64,000 nt of DNA from assembly GCA_963695505.1 (NCBI GenBank), contig CAVOGX010000022.1, positions 11,312 through 75,311 of the forward strand, given 5' to 3'. A program made the translations under genes and the position numbers. Below, piece after piece: positions 36,574 to 48,128 of this stretch (positions are counted from its first letter, which is position 1; each line of letters starts with the position of its first letter). The notes under the pieces were generated by a model, which made no database searches, was not told where the DNA came from, and saw nothing but the letters and a program-made list of their open reading frames with translations. Origin of the DNA: JACSRF01 sp963695505. Lineage in GTDB: Bacteria > Chloroflexota > Anaerolineae > Promineifilales > Promineifilaceae.

Positions 36574-37386
36574 ATGCGCATCTTAATAACCACTGATGGT
36601 GAACCCTACTCCGATCTGGCCATAGGAATGGGGGAACTGCTGGCCGAATTGGGAGACGTTGATGTAACGTATTTGACCGTTGTTGCCAATAAAAGCCAGC
36701 GGAATCAAGGACGTGCAATTTTAGACGCGGTCGGTGCGCGCGATGGTCTTATCCGTTTCGGCCTGCCCGCCGAAGAAATTCTAAAGACTGCTGAAGAGGG
36801 CAATTTCGACCTGATTGTTATGGGCTACTGTCCAGATCACGGCACATTGGCCCGCTGGCGAGGAACGACCCATACGCATCTGATGCAAACTTCACTCCGC
36901 CCAGTGCTTGTGGCCAAAGGTCAATTGCATCCCCTGCATCGAATCCTGATTTGTGAAGGGGGAGGTCCTCAGCCAACGCTAGTCGACCGTTTGATGCGGC
37001 AGTTGCCTCAACTGCTTCGTATAGGGACTTCTGTCAACATCCTGCACGTCATGTCCCAAATTAGTGCCGGGCCAGGGGATGAAGATCAGCTTGCGCACGA
37101 CTGGGAGCTGCAAGCTCCTGCGCGGGCACTTATCAAAGCCCATTCTGTTGAAGGTCAGTTATTAGCCAGTGATGTGGCAACTCTGGCGGAGATACCTTTG
37201 GAGACGACACCCATCGTGCGCCATGGCCTGGTCGTAGACGAAGTGGTTTCCGAAACAGAACGACAGGATTATGGGTTAGTGGTAGTTGGAGCCCATCATC
37301 CAGAGGGTTGGGTGCGCCTGCTGCTGGCTGACCAGGCGCAACAAATTGTCCAAAGGGTTCTGTGCCCGATCCTGGTTATTCATTAA
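36574..37386 (+). CDS. Tandem universal stress protein
   Basis: About 270 residues with two Usp domains: RILITTDGEPYSDLA...FDLIVMGY...RPVLVAKG and HRILICEGGGPQPTL...YGLVVVGAHHPEGW...CPILVIH. GGAGG precedes ATG 36574 by 6 bp. It is the last gene of the TSUP/Usp/Na-Pi/Usp run. Confidence 0.85.
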   Translation: MRILITTDGEPYSDLAIGMGELLAELGDVDVTYLTVVANKSQRNQGRAILDAVGARDGLIRFGLPAEEILKTAEEGNFDLIVMGYCPDHGTLARWRGTTHTHLMQTSLRPVLVAKGQLHPLHRILICEGGGPQPTLVDRLMRQLPQLLRIGTSVNILHVMSQISAGPGDEDQLAHDWELQAPARALIKAHSVEGQLLASDVATLAEIPLETTPIVRHGLVVDEVVSETERQDYGLVVVGAHHPEGWVRLLLADQAQQIVQRVLCPILVIH

Positions 37387-37439
37387 TACCTGCTCTTAAT
37401 TTCACAAAAAGCTGGCAAACAATCAGAGGAAGTGTATTA

Positions 37440-37468
37440 TTAGCTCTGCTAATTATTAGCAGGGCTAA
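37440..37468. promoter_or_regulatory. 29-bp palindromic operator upstream of marR-type gene
   Basis: The left arm TTAGCTCTGCTAAT (37440-37453) and right arm ATTAGCAGGGCTAA (37455-37468) are complementary at 13 of 14 positions around a single central T. It lies 39 bp before the regulator start, as expected for an autoregulatory MarR site. Confidence 0.7.
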
Positions 37469-37507
37469 TTGATTTTTAGGCACAACCTTGGTGATTGGAG
37501 GCTATTT

Positions 37508-37957
37508 GTGACAGACGAACTCGACCTGGTTTTACAAGAAACAGCGCGGCAGGCGCTGGAAATTTTACCTTTGGCCGTGCGCGGCGTGACCGCGGGGTTT
37601 CGGCGTATGCAGTTCCCCATTGTTCCTGCACAGTTTGGTGTCCTTTTCCTGCTATCCAATCAAACCTATAACCTGAGCCAATTGGCCGAGGTCCATGCTG
37701 TATCCTTGCCGACCATGTCAAACACGGTTAGTAAGTTGGTTGAGGCTGGATTGGTGCAGCGCACGAGAAATCCACTAGACAGGCGTGTCACTATCATCGA
37801 GATTACCGCTCAAGGACGCCAGATTTTGCAAGCGGGGCGGCAGCAAATGGAGCGAGATTTTTCGCTGTTGTTAGCCTCATTACCCAGAGAGCAGTTAGCC
37901 AAATTGCAGGAAGGACTGGCAATATTACGCTCCCTAATTCTTTCAGCTCAGCCTTGA
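37508..37957 (+). CDS. MarR family transcriptional regulator
   Basis: 149 residues from GTG 37508, which follows GGAGG; the frame opens at TTG 37469 without a site. Winged-helix core: LSQLAEVHAVSLPTMSNTVSKLVEAGLVQRTRNPLDRRVTIIEIT, with flanking dimerisation helices. It directly precedes an RND pump, a typical repressor/efflux pairing, so the pump is its probable target along with its own palindrome. Confidence 0.9.
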   Translation: MTDELDLVLQETARQALEILPLAVRGVTAGFRRMQFPIVPAQFGVLFLLSNQTYNLSQLAEVHAVSLPTMSNTVSKLVEAGLVQRTRNPLDRRVTIIEITAQGRQILQAGRQQMERDFSLLLASLPREQLAKLQEGLAILRSLILSAQP

Positions 37958-38001
37958 CTAATTGAATAAAAATTAACCAGCCCACATCAAGGAGATGAAT
38001 A

Positions 38002-41000
38002 ATGATTTCGAAATTTTTTGATTTTATCACCCGGCTGTCGCTGCGGTTGCGCTGGGTAACTGTAATTTTGTCCCTGGTGGTTATGGCATTAGGCGTGTGG
38101 GCCATGACCCAGCTCAACCTGGAACTGCTGCCGCGCATTGAGTTTCCGCAAACTGTGGTGGTGGTGAATTGGGCGGATGCTGAGTCGGTTGACCAATTTT
38201 TGAACGAGGTGACCATCCCTCTGGAAGAGGCTTTGGGTCCGGAAGCTATCGACGGTGTGGTTAACGTGGAGTCGACGACCAGCGCCGGGTTTGCCATTGT
38301 CATTGTGCGCAACGACTTTGGTCTGAATCAGGACGCGATTTTGCAGAAGATTGAGGATGGCATTGCAATTGCGGATTTGCCGGAAACGGCCGAACCCCAG
38401 GTTCTCAACTTTAGCTTAAACGACCTACCGGTAGTCGTTGCCAGCATTTCTTCGGCAAACCTGACCTTAGCGGAGCTAAAAGAGCTGGTGCAAAGCGAAT
38501 TGCAGCCTCAGTTGGAAGAGGTGGCGCAGGTTAGCCAGGTAAATACCAGCGGTGGCCAGGAGCTGCCCCAGGAAACGGCCGTTGCTGCCGTTTCTGAGTC
38601 CGCTGAACCAACGGTTACCCCCGAGCCCTCGCCCACCGTAGACCCTAACCGCCTGCCGCTGGTGGTGGTGCAGGGGGCCAGGGCCTTCGGGGTTGATGTA
38701 ACTTACGCCTCCGATGTAACACCTGAAGTGCTGGCCGGCCTGCAGGGCAGCGACGAGGACATTTTGTACGTGCTGGGCCTCATTCCCCCAGAGACCTTGC
38801 AGTATGCCCCCGTAGAAACCATCGCCTTGCTTCCGATTGAGTTTATGGAGACGCTGGACCCAGAGATTGTCGCGCAGCTAGACGCCCTGGCGGCCGACCT
38901 GGGCGGCGTGGGACAGTACAATGCTGCAGAAGTACGCGCTATTTTGCTAGGAGAGGAGCTCCCAGGCGAAGAGCCGGTGGTGGACGCCACGCCTGAGCCA
39001 ACACCAGAAGCTGTTGCTGCGGCCGAACCGCTGCCTGAATTCGCGCCGGTACCGTTGCCGGACACCTGGGTGGCAGGCGCGGCGCAATTGGGCCAGACCA
39101 TCACGGATACCGGAGACATAACTATGGAGTTTATGACGGCCATCGTCAGTGTGGCGCCAGAGCAGTTAGCCGAGTTGACGCCGGAGATGTGGCGGGCGCT
39201 GGATCCAACAGCAACGGCCGTTGCCCTGAAGCAAGCAGCCGATACGCTGGAGCCCGACCTGTTGGCGCAACTGCGCGCTATCCAGTTGGCGGCCCAGGGA
39301 AAACCTGCTGAACCCGTTGTCCTGCCCGAAAGCTGGACGAGCGGGGCGCAGGCTATGGGAGTAACGCTGGAGACCACGGCTGACATCACGACGCAAATGC
39401 TGGGGCTGCTGGCCGATAATGCGCCCATGCTGATGGCCGAACTGACGCCAGATATGCTGCTGGCTTTGCCTCCGGACGCCATTCAGGCGCTGCCCACCGA
39501 TTATGTGGAGACGCTGGATCCAGGATTGCAGCAGACCCTGACCAACATGAATGTTGCCGCAGCGCGCTTTGCGGCTTCTCAGGTGGTTGAGGGAGTAAGC
39601 AGTGATGAGGCAGCTTCTCTCGACAAGGAAGACGGCCGTTTGCCTGACCTGCTTGTTCAAGGGGCTGGCATGGCTGGGTTGATCATCGAGTACGCCCAGG
39701 ACATCACCCCGGAGATGATGCGCCTCTTTGCCGGGCTGGGGGAGCAGGGTACGCAGGCCCTTTCCTTGCTGACACCCAACAATCTGCGCCTGCTGCAGCC
39801 GGAAGTGATTGCTTTGTTACCACCCCAATTTGTGGACGCGCTGGATGCTGATTTACGCGCCGAATTGGACGAGTTGGCCGCTGACTTTGGCGGCGCGGGC
39901 GCATTGGCCCTGGCTGAAGCAGAAGCCGCCGACCCTGCCAGCCTGCCTGAAGCCATTGTGCAAGGGGCGCAGATGGCCGGTTTTGAGGTAGAAACGGCCG
40001 CTGACATTACTCCGGAAATGATTCGCCTCTTTGGTGGGCTGGGCGAGCAAGGCTTGCAGGTGCTGGCGCTGCTTACTCCTGACAACTTGCGCCTGCTGCA
40101 GCCCGAGGTGATTGCCCTGCTGCCACTCGAATTCGTGGAGACCCTGGACGCTGACCTGCGCGCCGAATTGGACGAGTTGGCCACTGACTTTGGCGGTGCA
40201 GGCGCTTTGGCTCAGGTTGAGGCCGAGGCTGCTGCCGCCTTGGCTGCCGGTGCGCCTGAACTTAGCGGGGTGTGGACGATGACCGGCCCCAATGGTGAAG
40301 AGCCTCTGTTCAAAACGGCCGCCGACTTCATCAACAATCCATTTGCGCCCACGGCGGCGGCGCTGCTCAACTCCATTCCTACCCAGTCGCAAGACCCGGT
40401 ACGCTCGATTGGTGACCTGACGGTAGAGGTGATGGCCTACCTGGCGGAGAATGAGGAAGGTTTCGTGGAAAACCTGGAGCTGCCTTTCCTGGAACTTTTG
40501 TCGCCAGATGTTATTAACTATTACCTGGAAACTTACCCCGAGGCCTTTGACGCAGAGACGGCAGCGAGGCTGGTGGCTATTGCCCGCGGAGAGGCGGAAG
40601 TCTTTGTGCCGGATGCGTCGGTGACGCGCACCGACGGCAATCCCAGCGTGCTGGTCAGCATTTACAAAGATGGCGACGCCAACACGGTGGAGGTTGCCCA
40701 CTCTGTTTTTGATTTGCTGGCGGAATACGAAGCAGCTAACCCGGGTGTGCAGACAAACCTGGTTTTTGAGCAGGCCACCTTCATTGAAGATTCGGTGCGC
40801 GGTGTTTCCCGCGAGGGGGCACTGGGTGCGGGCTTTGCCGTGGTCGTGATTTTACTCTTCCTCAGCGGGCAGGTAGGGGCAAGTATAAGTTAAGCTGGCG
40901 GGCGACGTTGGTAACGGCCGTTTCCATCCCTCTCTCTATCTTCACCGCCTTCTTGCTCATGCGCCTGGTGCCCCTTCGTGGGTAACTGGATGCAGGGCTG

Positions 41001-42728
41001 GCCTGGCTTCCGGCGGCAACGGCCTGCTGACCTTTGTTGCCCGCTTGTTCCCCACCGAACGTCACCCTGAACATCATGACCCTCAGCGGCCTGACGGTAG
41101 CCATTGGTCGCGTGGTGGATGACTCCATTGTGGTGCTGGAAAACTGCCTACCGCTACATTCAAACGGGCCGAGATCCCAAGGAGGCGGTGCTTGAAGGCA
41201 CACGGGAAGTCGCCATTGCCATCTTCTCGGCTACGATGACCACGATGGCCGTGTTCTTGCCGCTGGGCCTCATTGGCGGCCTCATTGGCTCCTTCTTCTG
41301 CCCTTTGGCCTGACGGTGACCTACGCCCTGGCGGCTAGTTTCGTGGTTTCCATTACCGTGGTGCCCACGCTGACTTACCTGCTTATTCGCCAAGAAGCAT
41401 ATCCCCGAAGAGAAGGAAACGACCATGCAGCGCTGGTACACGCCGACGCTGGAATGGGCACTGCGCAATCGCTTTGTAACCATGCTGGTGGCCACGGTGA
41501 TTTTCCTGGGCAGCCTGTTTTTGCTGGGCCAACTGCCGCAAAGCTTTATTCCGGCCATTGGCGAGCCGACCATTAATGTGACGGTTACACTGCCAAGTGG
41601 CACAACCATGGTTGAGACAGAATGCGGTGGTAGCGGATTTTGAAACGGCCGTTGCCGATCTTTCCGGCATTGAAACGGTGCAAACCGAAATCGGCAGTAC
41701 CGGTGGCGTGGAAGCCTTCTTTGGCGGAGGCAGGGTCAGCCAAAATGTGGCCAACTTGACCATCAGCGTGGCCGACGCAGGACGACCTGACCGACCTGAC
41801 GCTGGCCGTGCGCCAGGAGGCAGAAGACACTTTTGGTGTGGAGAATGCGTGGTTTCGGCCGCTTCCCAGACTGGTTTTGGCGGCTTTTCGCTCATTCTTA
41901 CTGGCGAAGATCAGGATGAGCTGCGCGAGGTGGTCCAGACGTGAAGGCAGCCCTGGCCGACGTGGATGTGGACGGGGATGGGGTGCCGGACATTGTCAAT
42001 GTGACCAGCAATGTGGAAGGGGGTGTCGGCGGGGATGATACGATTATCCGCATAGACGGCCGTTCCGCCATCAGCTTTAGCGCTGACCTGGAGACGAATA
42101 ACACACTGGGCGTGACGGCTGCTGCCAAAGAAGCTGTCAGCCGCCGTGGACAACCTGCCCGCCAACGTGGAAGTTACCGAAGGCTTCGAGTCGGAACAGC
42201 AGGTGGAGGGTTTCCGCAGCATGGTCACGGCCATTGGTTACTCGGTCATCATCGTGTACCTGATTATGGCACTCACCTTCCGCAGCTTTGTCCATCCCTT
42301 CACCATTCTCTTCAGCTTGCCCTTTGCCCTGGTAGGCGCGGCGCTGGCCCTTTACCTCACCAACAGCGTGCTGGGCATCTCCGCTATGATTGGCTTGATG
42401 ATGCTGGTGGGCATTGTGGTGACCAACGGCATTGTGCTCATGGAGCTGGTGCAGCAGTTGCGCAAGAAGGGCGAGAATGCCTACAACGCCCTGGTGCGAA
42501 GCGGGCCGTACCCGGCTGCGTCCCATCTGGATGACAGCGCTGACGGCCATTTTGGCCCTGATTCCGCTGGCGGCCAGCCAGGAAGCGGGGGCCATCATCG
42601 CCTCGGAGCTGGCGCGGGCGGTCATGGGCGGCCTGCTGGTCAGCACACTGCTGACGCTAATCGTGGTGCCGGTGGTGTACAGCCTGCTGGATGATTTGGC
42701 CTTGCGATTGCGTCGAAAAAGCAGTTAG
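38002..42728 (+). CDS. RND/HAE1-type efflux permease with large repeat insertion; many frameshifts
   Basis: About 1,570 residues against ~1,040 for AcrB-like pumps. TM1 is at ~18-38, then a PN1-like subdomain ending in EEVAQVSQVNTSGG (~180). Residues ~183-870 are repeats instead of the usual docking and porter parts. The family pattern resumes at TDGNPSVLVSIYKDGDANTV and RGVSREGALGAGFAV. TM4 keeps the proton-relay Asp pair (GRVVDDSIVVLEN). At least eight indels break the frame from 40,890 to 42,550. The second half has QRWYTPTLEWALRNRFV, a porter segment with DVDGDGVPD (41,965) and the last helices (FRSFVHPFTILFSLPFAL, GIVVTNGIVLMELV). AAGGAG precedes ATG 38002. Coding similarity persists throughout, so sequence error is more likely than decay. 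Confidence 0.85.
38653..40209 (+). repeat. Five tandem ~85-residue repeats inside the RND permease
   Basis: Units begin at about 38653, 39055, 39322, 39640 and 39943. Each follows LPxxxVQGAxxxG, then DITPEM, then LTPxxLxxLxPExIxxLP, then ExLDxxLxAxLDxLA. Units 4 and 5 are nearly identical; a sixth, weaker unit follows at about 40400-40590 (DLTVEVMAYL, LLSPDVINYY). Pro/Thr/Glu linkers separate some units. Confidence 0.85.
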
Positions 42729-42765
42729 TTTCGAGCAACAAGCAGTTTGCTAATAGCGTGTTGAC

Positions 42766-42799
42766 AGACCTGGTGGGTTTTGGGAAACCTACCAGGTCT
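42766..42799. terminator. Long hairpin after the RND gene
   Basis: AGACCTGGTGGGTTT pairs with AAACCTACCAGGTCT (one G-T pair) around a TGGG loop: a 15-bp stem 37 bp after the RND stop. Little T-tract follows, so it may be an interspersed hairpin repeat rather than a classical terminator. Confidence 0.55.
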
Positions 42800-42816
42800 T
42801 GTATTATTTAGCCTCA

Positions 42817-45706
42817 ATGAGAACCTGGCCGAAGATTTCTCGTTTTCCCTGGCTGTACGTGGCATTGTTTTTGCTGGCGCTGGCTCCCCGGCTGCTGGCT
42901 ATCGGCCGTTACGTGACGCCGGATGAGCTGATGTGGGTGCAGCGCTCGGTGGCCTTTCGCGAGGCGCTGCTGGCGGGAGATTGGGCCAATACCATCGTTA
43001 CCGGCCATCCGGGGGTGACGACGACGTGGCTGGGGGCGCTGGGTATTTCGCTGCAAATCCTGCTGCGTCCAGGGGATACGGCCGTTTACCAATGGATCAC
43101 CCATCTGGCCTGGATGACGCCGGACAACATCACCGCTTTCCAACAGTTAGCCCAATTTCTCACCGCCGGGCGGCTGATAGTGGCGCTGGTCAACAGCGTC
43201 GGACTGGTGCTGGCGTTTAGACTGTTAGTAACCAGCAATCAGTATTCAGTAGGCAGCAGTCAGAATTCAGATAACCAGTATTCGGTATTCAGAAAACGGG
43301 CTTTGGTATGCTTTGTTTGGGTTTGTGCTGCTGGCGCTGGACCCCTTCGTGGCCGGGTTGTCTGGCCTGCTGCACGTTGATGGCTTGCTTACAACTTTTG
43401 CATTGCTTGCGCTGCTGTTTTTGGCCCGTGGGCTGCAACAGCCCCGGACCGGTTACGTTGCGCTGGCTATGTCCGGCAGCGCCGCAGCTCTGGCATTTTT
43501 GAGCAAAACCCCTGGCCTCCTTCTTCCCCCGCTGGCAGTGGCCGCCATTTGGTTGCATAGGGGCTGGGCAATGCGGGCTGGAAGGGCCAACTCCCCAAAA
43601 TTTCGAACCCTCTTCGCACCTTTATTACAATCGTTCACCTGGATGATGAGTTTTGCCATCGTGGCTGTGGGCGTGCTGCCCGCTTTGGCGACTGCACCAG
43701 GGCAGGTGTGGCAGGCCATCGGCGGCGAAAGCGAACGGCATATCGCCGAAGCCCTGCGCCCTACATTCTTCCTGGGGCAGGCGGCATTTGACCATGGGCC
43801 GCTTTTTTACCCGGTGGCGCTGCTTTTGCGCCTGAGCCCTTTGGTGCTGGTAGGCCTGCTGCTGATTATTTGGAATGCAAGAAACCGCAGAAAACTGCGC
43901 GCCTTCTGCACAACAGAAAATGTTATTTTGCTCTTGTGGGCGGTGGGGTTTGTGGCTGCCATCACCCTGGCGGCCAAGAAGTTTGACCGCTATGCCCTGC
44001 CCGCTATTCCCGCGCTGACGCTGCTGGCGGCCTGGGGCTGGGCGCGCCTGAAGGAGCGGCGCTGGCTGCTGCCGGGGTTGGTGGCGGTGCAATTGGTTTA
44101 CCTGCTGGTCTTTGTACCTTATCCCTTGGGGGCGTTTAATCCGCTGACCGGCGGGCCGTGGGTTGCAGAGCGGGCCATTACCGTAGGCTGGGGGGAGGCG
44201 CTGGGCGCGGCCGGACGCTGGCTGGCGGCGCAGCCGGGTGTGGTAGAGGAAACGGCCGTTGCCAGCATTGCCCCCTCCTTTGCCCCCTTTTTCCCCGGCC
44301 AAACCTTGCTTGACACTCCTGAAAATCGCCAACAGGCCGATTACCTGGTGGTGACGCTGAACGGCCGTCAACTTGCGGGAGATGATGGGCAGCCACCCGT
44401 ACCCGGCGCGGAGCTGCTGCACGTGGTGCGCTTCGGCGGGCTGGACCAGGCGTGGATTTACCGCAACCCCGCACCCCAGCCACCGCCAAAGTTGCCGCAA
44501 ATTTGGCTCCAGCCCCTGACGATTGGCGAGCAGGTGCAGCTTTGGGGGCTTGATTCGCTGGTCCTGGAGGACAGCGTGGTCATGTACGCACGGTGGGGGC
44601 TGGCAGCGCCAACGGAGAGCCGCTTCAGCGTAAAATTAACTTTGCGCGATGCGGCGAATCATGATTGGGGTGGGCTGGAAACGTCCTTGCTAAACGACGT
44701 CTACTTTTATCCTGCCCATTGGACGCCCGGGGCGCAGCCGGTGGTGCGTTATGAGCTGCCGCGCCCAAAGGCGCTGCCGCCAGGCCCTTACACCATTGAA
44801 TTGAGCCTATTTGACGCGCAGGGGGCGCAGTTGGGTGTAGTGGGCGCCGACGGCAATTTTCGTGGCGTGACGGTAAGCGGCGAAGTGGTGGAGGTACCAC
44901 CTCGGGAAACCATTCCGCAGCTACCTGAACTAGCCCTACCTGTTGCCACTGACTTTGCCTGGCTGAACGGCGCGCTGCACCTGCGGGGTTATTCAAATTT
45001 GCCTGAGCGCGCGCTGACGGGTGGAAAAATTACGGTCGATTTGTTTTGGCAGGGGGAACGGCCGTTACCCGCTAACCTGCCCATCACCTTGACCCTGGGT
45101 GAAAGTGTTGTGGCCCAACAACCCTTGAGCGGTTACGACACGGGGCTGTGGCGGAATGGCGAACTGGTGCAAGAGAAGGTGACTTTTGCCGTGCCGGTAG
45201 ATATGGTTGGGGGGCGGGCGGCGCTGGCGCTGCAAGTGGGGGATGGCGAGGTGGTTGTGCTGGGCACAATCCATTTGCAAGAAACGGACCGTTTGTTTGC
45301 TTTGCCGGAGGACGTGGCTGTGCCGCTAGCTTTTGATTTTGGTGGTGTGTTAGCTTTGCGGGGCATGAGTGCTGCAGAAGGCCAGGTAGGGGAAACGGCC
45401 GTGCTCACTCTGACCTGGCAAATAGAAAGTCAACCGGCCGCGCTTTATACGGCTTTTGTGCATTTGCTAAACCCGGATGGCAGCATTGCCACCCAGTCTG
45501 ACCAATGGCCGGGAGGGTTGCCTACAGATACCTATGTGCCAGGGGAAGTGGTGATTGATGAGGTGCGGCTGGACATTCCACCCAGCTTACCACCGGGGGA
45601 ATACGCGCTGCGGCTGGGGGTTTATACACCTGCCGATGGCGTGCGCCTGCCGGTAAATGGTGGGGACTTTGTGCTGCTGCCGGTACAGTTTGTGGTGCAG
45701 CCTTAA
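42817..45706 (+). CDS. GT39-type membrane glycosyltransferase, frameshifted
   Basis: About 960 residues. The N-terminal part is a dolichyl/polyprenyl-phosphate-mannose transferase-like membrane domain: LALAPRLLAIGRYVTPDELMW has the catalytic-type PDE, and GHPGVTTTWLGALG follows. About ten hydrophobic segments run to residue ~470. The rest is an extracytoplasmic beta-rich tail with repeated blocks such as YTIELSLFDAQGAQLG. A shift near 43310 separates frames. Just before it a CAGTATTCAGT-type repeat is translated (QYSVGSSQNSDNQYSV), possibly an insertion. The substrate is unknown. Confidence 0.75.
43231..43294 (+). repeat. CAGTATTCAGT-type repeat inside GT39 gene
   Basis: The block is made of AATCAGTATTCAGT, AGAATTCAG and CCAGTATTCGGTATTCAG words, like the intergenic block at 9868-9918. 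It lies in the reading frame just before the frameshift. Confidence 0.55.
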
Positions 45707-45781
45707 AGGATTTTGGAATTCAGTTTTGGATTTTCGGATTATAGGTGGAGGCAAAAGGTGCTTGCAACTTTTAATTGGTTT

Positions 45782-48125
45782 TTAGAACGGCGGCCAAAAA
45801 ATGGGGAGGGTAAAAAGGGTGATGAGAAGCACAACGGCCGTTAGCGGCAGCCCAACTTTGATATAATCGCTAAATTTGTAACCACCGGGCCCCATGATGA
45901 GCACATTGGCCGGGTGGCCGACAGGGCTTAGGAAGCTTGCAGATGCGGCAATGGCTACGAGCATCATAAATGCGTAAGGAGATGCACCCAAGTCCTGGGC
46001 AGTGGTAATGGCGATGGGGGCCATGAGCACGGTGACAACCGGGTTTGGCATCACCTGGGAAGCGATATTGGTCAGCAGGAAGAGGCCAGCTAGAACGGCC
46101 GTTATGCCCAAATCACCCACCAAGCCAACAACTCGCTCTGCCAAGAATTGGGCAGCCCCACTTGTTTGCATGGCAATGCCCAAGGGCAGCATCCCGGCGA
46201 TCAAAAATACGGCCTTCCACTCAATGTAGCGGTATGCTTCTTCCATGTTTAGACAGCCGGTGAGAATCATCATCGTTGCGCCAATGATGGCCGCGATGGA
46301 AATGGGCAGCCAGCCGGCAATGACGGGCACCAGCACCACCAGTAAGGCCAGCACGGCCAGCGGCGCTTTTTCCAGCTTGGCCGGCGGCTGGGATTCAGTG
46401 CGTAAAACCACGAAGTCTGGTTCTTGCCCCAGCAAGTTAAGCTTGGCGCGCGCGCCGTGCAGCAGCAGGGCATCCCCCATTTGCAGGCTGCATCTCGCGT
46501 AAATTGTGGCGGTACGGCCGTCCCCGCCGCCAGATAGCCAGCACGTTGAGGCCATATTTTTCGCGGAAGTAAATTTCTTGCAGGCTGCGTCCTTCCAGGG
46601 TGGTGTAGGGGGAGAGGATAACTTCCACCAGGCCCACGCGTTCGGATTCCAGGTTTTGCGGGCTGATGGGTTCCTCTTCCGCGACGCTCTTCCAAGCCCC
46701 GCAGAATGGCGATATCTTTTTGATGGCCTTCTACCAACAATCGATCGCCGGCTTGCAGCAGGTCTTCTGGACCGGGCAGCAAATGTGTTTCGCCATTGCG
46801 CACGATTCCTAACACGGTCAGGCCGAAGGCGTCACCCAGGCGACTTTCTCGCAGGGAAACGGCCGTTAAGCACCGAATCCTCAGGCAAGCTAATGAAAAC
46901 CAGGCTGTCCTCCAAATGGTAGGCAGCCAGGGATTGGGGTCGGGAAACGGAAAAATTCTTACTTTGCTCCAGGGCGTCTACTTCCGCCTGGGTGCCTTGA
47001 ACCAGCAAGGTGTCGGAAGCTTGCAGCGGCAGTAGTTGAAAATTGCGCAGCATTACCTCCCCATTTCGCTTTACCGCCAACACATTTAGACCATACTGCT
47101 GGCGGAACCGCAGCGTTTCCAGGTTTTGCCCTAAAAATGCAGCATGCGGACTCGGGTTTTGCTTCCGCCAAAATGATGCCCGAAGCGGTAATGTCCGCCA
47201 ACGTTGGCCTTCTCCGGGCGTCGGTAAACAGATGTCGTAGATGAAAACTGGCTAATTCATCCTGCCTTCCCATCACCATCAGGTGATCGCCTGCTTTGAG
47301 CTGGGTATCCCCCTTAGGCGACAAATTCGTGTGCCCATTGCGTAAAATGGCAACCACGTTTAGCCCAAGCAGTGACCCAATGCGGCTGTCTGCCAGCGGC
47401 ACGTTGTCGAGGGCCCCTTGCGGGGGAATGTGCAGCGTAAAAAGGCGCTGACCAAGATTGTAAGCTTCTTCCAGGCTGGTGTTATTGGGGTTTAAGGTTT
47501 CCCCAATTACGTCCCTCTTTGGCAGCAAGTGGCGGCCGAAAAGTATCATAAATAAAGTGCCTGACAGCAGTATAAGGGCGCCAATAGGCGAGAAGTCAAA
47601 CATGGTAAAGGGTGACAAGCCCGCTTCCCGTAAAGCGTCGCTGGCCAAAATGTTGGGTGGGGTACCAATGAGGGTGGTGAGCCCGCCAAGCAATGCTCCC
47701 GAAGCCAACGGCATAAGCAAACGCGAAGGGGATCGGCGAGTACGGCGCGCAATTTCTACCACGACCGGCAATAAGAGCGCAGCTACCCCCACGTTGTTCA
47801 TAAAAGCGGAAAGCAGCCCCGCAGTAACCATGATGATAAAGATAAGACGTATTTCACCTGTTCCGGCAAACCTCAGCACCTGTTGGCCAATCCAATTAGC
47901 CACACCGGTTTGGGAAAGGCCGCCGCTAATGATGAAAACAGCCCACACGGTAACTACGGCAGGGTTGCTGAAGCCAGACAAAGCCTCAGCCGGGGTGACA
48001 AGTTGGGTGACAGTAAGGCTAATTAAAACAAGGAGGGCAATTAAATCTACCCGCAGACGGTCGCTGATGAAGAGGATGGCCGCAGCCAGGAGGATTGCCA
48101 GGGTGAGGAAGATGGCTGTGGTCAT
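45782..48125 (-). CDS. SLC13/DASS permease with internal TrkA-C domains, several frameshifts
   Basis: About 780 residues. The N-terminal membrane half has FSNPAVVTVWAVFIISGGLS, the SNT-like STAFMNN counterpart LLSAFMNNVGVAALLLP and LIGTPPNILAS. The middle has up to four RCK_C/TrkA-C-like modules (VAILRNGHTNLSPKGDTQLK, VKRNGEVMLRNFQLLPLQAS, IVRNGETHLLPGPEDLLQAG, LEGRSLQEIYFREKYG). The C-terminal half has NIASQVMPNPVVTVLMAPIA and SFLSPVGHPANVLIMGPGG. At least four indels break it between 46,490 and 47,170. Such proteins move sulfate or carboxylates; the RCK_C modules may sense ligands. Confidence 0.82.
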
Positions 48126-48128
48126 TAC

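Noticed and set aside
40893..42550. RND gene as a true pseudogene
   Set aside because: Family sequence can be followed in successive frames with conserved catalytic and membrane motifs. The many indels match the error pattern elsewhere in the window.
42766..42799. Hairpin after the RND gene as a tRNA or riboswitch fragment
   Set aside because: It is a simple 15-bp stem with a 4-base loop and no further structure.
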